Source: Herminiimonas sp. (GTDB lineage: Bacteria; Pseudomonadota; Gammaproteobacteria; Burkholderiales; Burkholderiaceae_D). Taken from it: a stretch of 64,000 nucleotides of DNA. Under the pieces are notes generated by a model. The model worked only from the letters and a program-made list of their open reading frames with translations. It did not search any database and had not been told where the DNA came from. Position 1 is the first letter of the stretch; every line of letters begins with the position of its first letter. Below, piece by piece: positions 28,934 to 36,789 of this stretch. Made by a program: the position numbers and the translations under genes. Location: NCBI GenBank assembly GCA_028292665.1, contig JAQGLW010000133.1, positions 1 to 64,000 of the forward strand, written 5' to 3'.

Positions 28934-29584
28934 ATGATTGATGTTGCCTTCGGTTCCAGCACAACTGCGGTTAGAACAACTGTTTTGCAAAATACTTATC
29001 GACTGCTGTCGATGACGTTAATCTGGAGTGCGCTAACTGCTTATCTAGGGATGCTTTTCCCCGTAGGCGGGTGGGGCATGTTGGGGATTATGGTCCTCGC
29101 AATCGGACTCTTATTTGCTACCCGCGCCTACAGCAATAGTGGCACCGGGGTGCTGTTGGTATTCGGGTTCACTGGGTTAATGGGGTTTAGCCTTGGGCCG
29201 ACAATGAATCACTATCTGCACTTGCCGCACGGCTCAGAAATTGTCGGGACTGCGCTCTTGGCGACTGGCGCAGCATTTTTGGGCCTGTCGGCCTATGTGC
29301 AGATAACCAAAAAGGACTTCGCATTTCTGGGCGGCTTTTTAATGGTGGGCCTCATTGGATTGATAGTTGTCAGCCTTGTCGGATTGTTTTTTCCTACGCC
29401 CGCGCTTAGCTTGACGTTGGCATATATCAGTGTGCTTATTTTCGGTGGATACATCCTCTATGATACGAGCGATATCATCTCTGGCCGCCAGACGAACTAC
29501 ATTATGGCGACCATTAGCCTATACTTGGACATCCTGAACATGTTTACGTCTATGCTGCGAATTGTCAGCGGATTCCGCAACTAA
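28934..29584 (+). CDS. Bax inhibitor-1 / YccA family membrane protein
   Basis: 216 residues with seven hydrophobic segments: TLIWSALTAYLGMLF, MLGIMVLAIGLLFATRA, VLLVFGFTGLMGFSLG, IVGTALLATGAAFLGLSAY, GGFLMVGLIGLIVVSLVGL, ALSLTLAYISVLIFGGYIL and a short C-terminal one. The C-terminus LYDTSDIISG and YLDILNMFTSMLRIV is characteristic. YccA in E. coli modulates the FtsH protease; BI-1 proteins are channel-like. A strong AAGGAG ribosome binding site stands 7 bases before the ATG. Confidence 0.9.
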   Translation: MIDVAFGSSTTAVRTTVLQNTYRLLSMTLIWSALTAYLGMLFPVGGWGMLGIMVLAIGLLFATRAYSNSGTGVLLVFGFTGLMGFSLGPTMNHYLHLPHGSEIVGTALLATGAAFLGLSAYVQITKKDFAFLGGFLMVGLIGLIVVSLVGLFFPTPALSLTLAYISVLIFGGYILYDTSDIISGRQTNYIMATISLYLDILNMFTSMLRIVSGFRN

Positions 29585-29977
29585 CTGGGCAATACGTGTT
29601 TGAAAGGTCGCCGATGAGAATCAGGTGACTGACTTACCTATGGATTGATTTGCCGGCGGCTGCGTCTTGTAAAAGGTTGCAGCCGTTTTCGTTGGCTTGG
29701 CGCGTCCGGAAGGCGGGGAAGAAAGCTATTGACGTGTGCCGAAGGACCACTCCAACAACGCCTATCGATTTTGTCTCCGAGAATGCATGTGAGCTGCTCC
29801 CTTGAAATAGTCCGATAGAGAGGTAGAGTCACCTAACCGCTGCCTCTATGTCGATTGCGAGCTAAATTGGGGGAGCAGGTAAGTTAATTCATTTCTCGTT
29901 GATTTGACACTTCATGGCTGTTCCTGGACTGCGCGCAGACGACAGTATTGCGGCCATAGCTAAGCCGGCTCCGTCCT
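29585..29977. other. Non-coding stretch
   Basis: No gene recognised between the BI-1 gene and the H-NS remnant. Confidence 0.4.
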
Positions 29978-30154
29978 CTAGCTTTCGGGTTTGGGAACAA
30001 GAAGGTCGTTGAGCGGCTTCCCAGACGCCAATGCATCCTTCACCCACCTGGGCTTGTGACCACGGCCGCTCCAGGTATTGCCTGCGTCGTCAGCGTATTT
30101 TGGTGTGGCACCGTCGTCAGCGACTTTACTTGCCCTCCTAGCAGAACGGAAGTC
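29978..30154 (-). pseudogene. H-NS family protein, C-terminal fragment
   Basis: The frame reads YADDAGNTWSGRGHKPRWV and then KDALASGKPLNDLLVPKP before the stop at 29978. This is the DNA-binding domain of H-NS family proteins (NTWSGRGRxPxW). No start codon or oligomerisation domain precedes it, and a stop lies upstream. It is therefore a remnant; H-NS-like genes are frequent on plasmids and islands. Confidence 0.75.
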
Positions 30155-30369
30155 CTACTTAGGCGTGGCATTGATACACATTCATCATGGCGTTGACAGG
30201 GTGCGACAAGGAAAGCAAAGCATGGCACTCTCCAATCCTCTCTTATAACTTCCTCAAGCCAGTTTTCGCATTTACTGAAAAGCACTAAGCTAGTATTATC
30301 CAAAAGCAATCTTGCTGCTCTAGTCTCCTATGAAAGAAGTCTTGCGACTTGCTTTCTTTGTAAGTTTTG

Positions 30370-33108
30370 ATGGAGGCGATTGATTTGGGCACCGAAAAGA
30401 AAAATAGCCGAACTTCTCGCTGTCAAATGCGGCTCGCATATCTCCGGAGCAGCGTATTAGGCATCGTCGGTTGGCCGCTATTTTGCCTGTTCGTTGGCGC
30501 CATCATGTGGTGCGCCGTGTTGTCGAAGCTGGCAGACGAGAAAGTGACGCTCCAGAAAGCTGCGTTCAAGGGAGCTGCCTCCCTGGCGAAGTCGTATGCC
30601 GAGCAGCTCTCGCGTGAAGTGGGACATCTGGACCAAATCGCGCGAAGCGTTGCTTTTTACTGGGCAGAATCGAAAGGCACCCTGCAGCTTGAGCGGCAAA
30701 AAAACCAGGGCATATATCCTTCTGACGCCAATCTCTATCTAAATGTGGCGATTTTGAATCGTGATGGCCTTGTTAAGACTAGCTTGCACCAGCACGCGAA
30801 GACCAATGACCTTTCCGACCGGGTCTATTTTCAACGTCACAAGTCAGGACAAGCCACTGGCCTGCAGATAACCAGGGTAGACCGTAGCCGGGTAACCGGA
30901 AAGCCGGCGGTGATATTTTCCCACCCGCTAACTGCGGCCAACAGTGCGTTCGCCGGTGTGGTTTATGTAGCTGTCCACCCGGATTTCCTGGCGTCGTTCT
31001 TCGACCAGCCTATGCAAGGCACAAACGATACATTGGCGGTACTCGACAAGGATGGCAATCTGATTGCTTCCCAGATGGGCGAAAACGTCCGCTCCCATCG
31101 TACTATCTCAAAGACCCCTCCCACATTTGCCACACCCAAAGGCGTTGCCGTAGTCCCGGGTGAACAGTACATCGACAATCTTGCGCGGATTGTTGCATGG
31201 CAAACGCTCGACAACTACCCCCTTGTTTCCATTGTGGCCCTTGCCGAAAAAGGCGTCTACGCGCCCTACGAAACGATGCGCAGGGACTATGTGAATATGG
31301 CCTTAAGCACCAGCGTGCTGCTGGCGCTGATTGCCGCGATGGGCATGTATTTTTCTGTTCACCTTGCCTGGAAAAGGCATCAAACGAAAACCATCAAGGA
31401 TACTTACCGCCTGGCGACTGATAACGCCCGCGAAGCATTCTATATGTTGCGCGCAGTCTTCAATCCGCAAGGCGGCATTGTGGATTTCATTGTTGAGGAT
31501 TGCAATGAAAGAGGCTGTGATTTTCTTGAGAGGCCAAGGAACGAACTTATCGGCAGCAAGCTTTCTGCGCTATTTCCAGCGCCACAAGCGACCAAAGTGC
31601 TGAACATCTATCGCTCTGCAATGGAACAGGGATTTCACGAAGATGAATTCCAGATGCCGATTCGGCATTCCCTGAAAACCGTGTGGATGCAGCGGCGGAT
31701 TATCCGCTCTGGCGATGGCTTGGCAATGACGCTTCGGGATATCTCAGAAGCCAAAGCGCATGAGCACGCGCTATCCACATTAGCCAACAGCGACGCCTTG
31801 ACGGGACTTTCCAACCGGCATTGGCTCAGCCACTATCTGCCCAGTTGCCTTGAAAACGCCAAGCGCCAAACCACCAGGGTGGCGGTCCTGTATATCGACC
31901 TCGATGATTTTAAAAACATTAACAATATCGAGGGGCATGCCGCCGGCGACAAAGTGTTGCACGCTGCGGGGCAACGCATGAAGGCCTTGCTCAGGCCCGG
32001 CGACCATGTCGCGCGCCTGGGAGGCGATGAGTTCACCATCATTCTTGCGCAGATTACCAATGAAGACGATGTTGCCGGCGTCGCTGCTCGACTTATCAAG
32101 GAGTTGTCGCAGCCTTACGTGACTGACGGTCACGGCCCGCATGTGGTGAAAGCTTCGATTGGCATTAGCCTCTATCCTGAGCATGGCGAGGATATGCCGA
32201 CCTTGCTCACCCATGCCGATGTGGCCATGTATGCCGCCAAGGCAAACGGAAAAGGCACTTATCAGTTTTATACGCCCGACCTCTCGGAGAAAATTGTCCA
32301 CAAGTTAACCACCGAACAGGCATTGCGTCAGGCTATTGAGACCGACCAGTTCGTATTGCACTATCAGCCCCGTGTGGATACCTATTCGGGTGAGCTACGC
32401 AGTCTCGAAGCCTTGGTGCGCTGGATGTACCCTGAACGGGGCTTGATATCGCCGTTGGCGTTTATCCCGCTTGCAGAAGAGACTGGCCTGATAGTGGAAC
32501 TGGGCGCGTTGGTCCTGGAAAAAGCGTGTGCCCAGCTTGCGGTTTGGCAGGCGCAAGGACTGCCTGTAAAACCTGTTTCAGTCAACGTCTCGCCCAGGCA
32601 GTTCAGTTCAACAGGCTTGAAAGCCACGATTGCGGCATGTTTGTCCCGGAACGGGGTTAACCCATCCTTGCTGGAACTGGAAATCACCGAATCGTGCATG
32701 ATGGGAGACTCGGCAAAGATTGCCGACGACCTGGCGGAGATAAAGGCCATGGGCATTCGGATTTCGGTCGATGATTTCGGTACGGGGTATTCCTCGCTGT
32801 CGCAGTTGCAAAGACTGGACCTGGATGTGGTGAAGGTAGACCAGTCGTTCACGAGAGAACTGACAAACGATGAACAGGGTCACGCATTAGTGACGACCAT
32901 CATTTCAATGGCACATAGCCTGGACATGGAGGTGGTCGCCGAAGGCGTCGAAACACCGGAACAGCTCCAGATATTACAAGCGCTATCTTGCAATCAAGTG
33001 CAGGGTTATTTGATTTCCAGGCCGGTAGTGGCCGACGAGGCGGCAGAATTTTTGCGCAAGCGCTTCCTGTTCGGGACGACCCAACCGGTATTGCAGGTTG
33101 TGAAGTAA
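30370..33108 (+). CDS. Membrane-bound diguanylate cyclase/phosphodiesterase (dCACHE-PAS-GGDEF-EAL)
   Basis: 912 residues, ATG at 30370. A first membrane segment (about 30-50, GIVGWPLFCLFVGAIMWC) is followed by a periplasmic sensor of dCACHE type (about 55-300), a second membrane segment (STSVLLALIAAMGMYFSVHL), a PAS domain (about 340-460), a GGDEF domain with intact ARLGGDEFTIIL, and an EAL domain with intact SLEALVRWMYP and EITESCMMGD, DDFGTGYSSLS. It controls cyclic di-GMP and hence surface or biofilm behaviour in response to a periplasmic signal. Both catalytic motifs are complete. Confidence 0.92.
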   Translation: MEAIDLGTEKKNSRTSRCQMRLAYLRSSVLGIVGWPLFCLFVGAIMWCAVLSKLADEKVTLQKAAFKGAASLAKSYAEQLSREVGHLDQIARSVAFYWAESKGTLQLERQKNQGIYPSDANLYLNVAILNRDGLVKTSLHQHAKTNDLSDRVYFQRHKSGQATGLQITRVDRSRVTGKPAVIFSHPLTAANSAFAGVVYVAVHPDFLASFFDQPMQGTNDTLAVLDKDGNLIASQMGENVRSHRTISKTPPTFATPKGVAVVPGEQYIDNLARIVAWQTLDNYPLVSIVALAEKGVYAPYETMRRDYVNMALSTSVLLALIAAMGMYFSVHLAWKRHQTKTIKDTYRLATDNAREAFYMLRAVFNPQGGIVDFIVEDCNERGCDFLERPRNELIGSKLSALFPAPQATKVLNIYRSAMEQGFHEDEFQMPIRHSLKTVWMQRRIIRSGDGLAMTLRDISEAKAHEHALSTLANSDALTGLSNRHWLSHYLPSCLENAKRQTTRVAVLYIDLDDFKNINNIEGHAAGDKVLHAAGQRMKALLRPGDHVARLGGDEFTIILAQITNEDDVAGVAARLIKELSQPYVTDGHGPHVVKASIGISLYPEHGEDMPTLLTHADVAMYAAKANGKGTYQFYTPDLSEKIVHKLTTEQALRQAIETDQFVLHYQPRVDTYSGELRSLEALVRWMYPERGLISPLAFIPLAEETGLIVELGALVLEKACAQLAVWQAQGLPVKPVSVNVSPRQFSSTGLKATIAACLSRNGVNPSLLELEITESCMMGDSAKIADDLAEIKAMGIRISVDDFGTGYSSLSQLQRLDLDVVKVDQSFTRELTNDEQGHALVTTIISMAHSLDMEVVAEGVETPEQLQILQALSCNQVQGYLISRPVVADEAAEFLRKRFLFGTTQPVLQVVK

Positions 33109-33164
33109 CGATGGGCGTGAACGACTCGCGCTCCCCATTCCACAGTATTTGTTAAGGGAAAGGC

Positions 33165-33671
33165 TTAATCCTCGTCATCGTCATGATGACTGTGCCGGTG
33201 CTCACCGCGCTCGTGCCCGTTTTCTCTCCAGTGCTCGCGGTGATGATGTTCTTCCTCGCGCTCAATGTAGTAGACGGGTTGTTCTACTACCTGCACCGGT
33301 TCGCGCACCACCCAAACCGGCGCCTGTTCGCGAACAACCGGAACCTGTTCATAGTCCATCACGGTCCGACAGCGTTGCACCATCCGATAAGATGGTGAAC
33401 CCGACGACATCCGGTCGCCTACGAGCGCACCTGTCATGGCGCCAACGGCGGTGGCCACCGTTTTGCCATTGCCGCCACCGACTTGATTTCCCAGAATGCC
33501 GCCGGCAAGGCCGCCAATAATCGCGCCACCATATCCTGAATCGACCGATTGGACCGGAACCCGCTCGTTCCAGCACTCCTGGCGTGGATGTTCAACAGTA
33601 CGGTATTCGGTAGCAGAGGCCAGCAGCGGCAATGCCAGAAGTGCGAGTGTACTAAATGCTTGTCGTAACAT
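33165..33671 (-). CDS. Glycine-zipper 2TM-domain protein, His-rich C-terminus
   Basis: 168 residues starting MLRQAFSTLALLALPLLASA, a clear signal peptide. The glycine zipper GGAIIGGLAGGILGNQVGGG and AVGAMTGALVGDRM (about residues 48-85) is followed by a mixed region and a His/Asp-rich tail (HHHREH, HSHHDDDED) that could bind metal. Envelope location is expected. It stands next to the other glycine-zipper gene and the copper block, so a role in metal stress is possible. Confidence 0.8.
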   Translation of the reverse strand: MLRQAFSTLALLALPLLASATEYRTVEHPRQECWNERVPVQSVDSGYGGAIIGGLAGGILGNQVGGGNGKTVATAVGAMTGALVGDRMSSGSPSYRMVQRCRTVMDYEQVPVVREQAPVWVVREPVQVVEQPVYYIEREEEHHHREHWRENGHERGEHRHSHHDDDED

Positions 33672-33719
33672 GAGGATTCCAGTTGTTTTATTGGGTGAGT
33701 GTCGGCCTGGTGGCAATTG

Positions 33720-34220
33720 TTACCAGTTTCTCTTGGCTACTTCATTGCCGAGATAGCCGCCGCCGACAGCCCCTGCAATTGTCGCAAGGGTACGTCCGTT
33801 GCCACCACCAACCTGGCTACCCAGAAGACCGCCGACTACCGCGCCCACTCCGATGCCAACCGGACTGTTTTGCGCAACAGGTGCCGGCTGCTGATAGACC
33901 GGTGCTGGAGAATATTGGCGAACCGGTTCTGCCTGAGCATAGCTAACCTGCTGAGCGCGCGCTGCGGGTACATGATGCACAACATATTTGTGATGAACGA
34001 TAATGGCAGGCGCTGCGTATTGCGCTGGCGCTGCTGCAACCGGTGTTGCGATTCTGGTATCCGCTAGCACAGCAGTTTCCATGGCTGGCGCTACTGAGCC
34101 ATGTGAATTTGGCAAAAGACCTGTCATTGTTGCGATGCCTAGTAAGCTGGCAAGTGTTACTGAAACGGCTGCGCCGGCAATGAGTGGGTGAATGCGATGG
34201 GTCGACTGGTTCATTGCCAT
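33720..34220 (-). CDS. Glycine-zipper 2TM-domain protein, paralogue of the chromosomal gene
   Basis: 166 residues. The N-terminus (MNQSTHRIHPLIAGAAVSVT) and the zipper (GVGAVVGGLLGSQVGGGNGR, TIAGAVGGGYLGNEVAK) closely match the chromosomal protein at 12782-13483, but the SH3-like C-terminus is absent. A membrane segment lies at about residues 14-36. The shared sequence shows that the transposon cargo and the host have a common gene family. Confidence 0.82.
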   Translation of the reverse strand: MAMNQSTHRIHPLIAGAAVSVTLASLLGIATMTGLLPNSHGSVAPAMETAVLADTRIATPVAAAPAQYAAPAIIVHHKYVVHHVPAARAQQVSYAQAEPVRQYSPAPVYQQPAPVAQNSPVGIGVGAVVGGLLGSQVGGGNGRTLATIAGAVGGGYLGNEVAKRNW

Positions 34221-34501
34221 TTAAGACTCCGTTAGGTTGCCTGACAGGTGGGGTATGACGAGATTAACGTCTGGCAGATACAATCGTTAGTCGGATAACT
34301 GTATCAACTGTAAGCATTTGTAAGCGGAAATTTGCTTGATGATGCTTTCTTGTCAGATTACGCAGTCATATTTCTTCGTTATCCCGATACCAGCTTGTCC
34401 CTGACGGGTTTTTACATTCTTTACACCAACGATGGCTTCGACAGCTTTCAGTCTGTTTAGCGCTGCCCTGACTAACACAACTGCAACATAGCTGGTGGTC
34501 T

Positions 34502-35476
34502 ATGGTCGCGGATGTGCAATCGGTCGTTTCATCCGCCATCGGCGGCGAGAACGTGGGCGAAGTCATCGACGGACGCCAGCGGTTTCCGATTAATGTCCGG
34601 TACCCTCGGGATTATCGTGATTCCGTCCAAACCTTGCGCGAGTTCCCGGTAGTGACGGACAAAGGCGCGCAGGTTCGCCTTGGCGATATCGCGGAAGTCA
34701 AGGTCACCGACGGGCCGCCGATGATTCGCAGCGAAAATGACCGCCTATCCGGTTGGGTCTATGTCGACGTGCGCGGCACTGACCTGCTCTCAGCAGTTAA
34801 AGCGATGCAAGCTGCGGTCCAGAAGGAAGTGAAGCTACCGCCCGGATACTCGATTGGTTGGTCCGGCCAGTTCGAATACCTGGAGCGCGCCGCGGCCAAG
34901 CTGAAGACGGTCATTCCTCTGACGTTGGCAGTAATTTTCATTCTCTTGTATCTCGCCTTCCGGTCAGCATCCGAGGCACTGCTGCTGATGCTGACGGTGC
35001 CATTTGCGCTAATCGGGGGATTCTGGTTTGTCTGGCTGCTCGGCCATGCAGTCTCTATTGCTACGGCGGTTGGCTTTATCGCGCTGGCAGGGTTGGCCGC
35101 CGAGTTCGGCGTCGTCATGCTGGTTTATCTGCGCAATTCACTGAATCAGCGGCTGGGGGCAGGGTATCCGTTGACCAAAGAATTGATTGCGGACGCGATA
35201 CGTGAAGGTGCGGTTCTTCGCGTGCGTCCCAAAGCGATGACCGTAGCAGTCATTCTGGCCGGTCTTCTTCCGATTATGTACGGTACCGGAGCCGGTTCGG
35301 AAGTCATGCAGCGTATCGCTGCACCGATGGTTGGCGGCATGATTACCGCCCCGTTGTTGTCCCTCTTCATCATCCCAGCAGCATGGCGTCTGTTACAGGA
35401 GTGCCGGTTGCGGCAAGCAACTAACCTGTCCCCCTTAACCACCAAGGAGCAAAAAAATGAAATACCTACTATTTAA
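34502..35476 (+). pseudogene. cusA: cusA/czcA-type RND efflux pump, C-terminal fragment
   Basis: 324 residues. It begins inside the second periplasmic domain (VADVQSVVSSAIGGENVGEV) and runs through the C-terminal membrane segments, with FALIGGFWFVWLLGH, VGFIALAGLAAEFGVVMLVY and EGAVLRVRPKAMTVAVILAG to SLFIIPAAWRLL. A whole CusA is about 1,040 residues, so roughly the first two thirds are missing and the proton-relay region of the first half is lost. It cannot pump by itself. Its end overlaps the start of the cusF-like gene. Confidence 0.88.
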
Positions 35477-35888
35477 AGTTATCGGAGCGCTCGGATTTGC
35501 AGTACTGGCGATGAACGCCTATGCTGACCAGGAAGGCAGTAATAAGGGCATGGAGATGGGCGGCATGAAGATGGACTGCTCCAAGCACATGGAGAGCATG
35601 AAAGGCATGGAAGGCATGAAGATGGACTGCATGGGCGGTGATGCTGCAATGCCAATGTCCATGTCCGACGGCGAAGTTAAAGCCGTCGACAAGGCCGGAA
35701 AAAATATAACGCTAAAGCACGGTCCCATAAAATCGAAAACTGTCGAAATGGGGGCGATGACCATGTCGTTTGCTGTACAAGATGCGGCAATGCTCAGCAA
35801 GGTCAAGATGGGCGACAAGGTGAAGTTCCAGGTCGAGAACGTCGACGGACAACCGATAGTCGTGGCACTGACCAAGCAGACGAAGTAA
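35457..35888 (+). CDS. CusF-like periplasmic copper-binding protein, Met-rich
   Basis: 143 residues with a signal peptide (ending NAYADQEG), a Met/Asp-rich region (KGMEMGGMKMDCSKHMESMK) and a C-terminal CusF fold: GEVKAVDKAGKNITLKHGPI, then AMTMSFAV. The His and the MTM methionines match the Cu(I) ligands of CusF; the capping Trp of E. coli CusF is not evident. CusF hands Cu(I)/Ag(I) to CusB. Here its pump gene is truncated, so it would act alone or with a host pump. AAGGAG stands upstream. Confidence 0.85.
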   Translation: MKYLLFKVIGALGFAVLAMNAYADQEGSNKGMEMGGMKMDCSKHMESMKGMEGMKMDCMGGDAAMPMSMSDGEVKAVDKAGKNITLKHGPIKSKTVEMGAMTMSFAVQDAAMLSKVKMGDKVKFQVENVDGQPIVVALTKQTK

Positions 35889-35991
35889 TCAAGTTCAGAT
35901 AACAAAGAGGTAGGGCGGCAGCCTTACGCCGTACCCGTAGTCAGGGAGGGCAAGTGTTTTTCATCAACCTTATTTTCACTCGAAGGAGAAC

Positions 35992-36372
35992 ATGATGGCC
36001 CAACAACAGTACGAATCCTGTATTGAAGCCTGCAACACCTGCGCGGATGCCTGTGACAATTGCGCAGCATCCTGTTTACAAGAACCGGACCCCAAGGCGA
36101 TGGCGCGCTGTATCGCATTGGATATGGATTGTGCGCAAATCTGCCGTCTCGCAGCAAGCTACATGTCACGAAACAGCGAGTCTGCCAGCGCCATCTGCCA
36201 AACATGCGCTGAAATCTGTGAGGCATGCGGCGAGGAATGCTCAAAATTTCAGATGGAGCATTGCCAAAAATGCGCCCAAGCTTGCCGGCGCTGTGCGGAC
36301 GAATGCCGGCGTATGGCAGGCGTCGCGGCAGGTTCCCAGCGAGGAATGGGCACCGGCGCGACCGCCCATTAA
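35992..36372 (+). CDS. Four-helix-bundle copper-binding protein (Csp / DUF326 type)
   Basis: 126 residues. Cysteine-rich helices: CIEACNTCADACDNCAASC, CIALDMDCAQICR, CQTCAEICEACGEEC and CQKCAQACRRCADECR. This is the Csp pattern for storing many Cu(I) ions. No signal peptide, so likely cytosolic. GAAGGAGA precedes the two adjacent ATGs. It is the transposon-borne relative of the host gene at 5267-5620. Confidence 0.87.
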   Translation: MMAQQQYESCIEACNTCADACDNCAASCLQEPDPKAMARCIALDMDCAQICRLAASYMSRNSESASAICQTCAEICEACGEECSKFQMEHCQKCAQACRRCADECRRMAGVAAGSQRGMGTGATAH

Positions 36373-36449
36373 TTGACCTTTTGTCGGAGCGTCTGAACGC
36401 TCCGCCAGGTCGGCTTGAAGTATGCCATCTGAATATTCTAGGAGATAAT

Positions 36450-36677
36450 ATGAAATTGAGATTCTTTTTGCCGCTCACCACAGTGGCAGCATTGGCGCTG
36501 GCCGGCTGCGCAGCAGGACCAGGAACTCAACAAGGAGCTTCAAAGGAGTCGATGCCGATGATGGCCATGTCCGACAAGGACATGATGGAAATGTGCGCCA
36601 GGCACATGAGCCAAATGTCTCCGGAGATGAGGCAAAAGCATATGGAAATGATGCGCGAAATGATGCAACAAAGATGA
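36450..36677 (+). CDS. Small Met-rich lipoprotein
   Basis: 75 residues. A lipoprotein signal peptide ends in the lipobox LALAGC (Cys about 20). The mature part is methionine-rich (SMPMMAMSDKDMMEMC, HMEMMREMMQQR), as in periplasmic Cu(I)-binding proteins. GGAG stands 5 bases before the ATG. It closes the copper block. Confidence 0.7.
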   Translation: MKLRFFLPLTTVAALALAGCAAGPGTQQGASKESMPMMAMSDKDMMEMCARHMSQMSPEMRQKHMEMMREMMQQR

Positions 36678-36691
36678 AGCCATCGAGGGTA

Positions 36692-36753
36692 GCGCCCGAT
36701 ACGCGTGGGTTATGGCGCAATGAAAAGGTGGGTCAATATGAATTGAAATTAAC
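36692..36753 (+). repeat. 62-bp direct repeat, right copy
   Basis: Near-identical to 28790-28850. The block from 28.85 to 36.69 kb lies between the two. Confidence 0.75.
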
Positions 36754-36789
36754 GCCATTACACAATATGTGAAGGTCCTAATACCGAAC

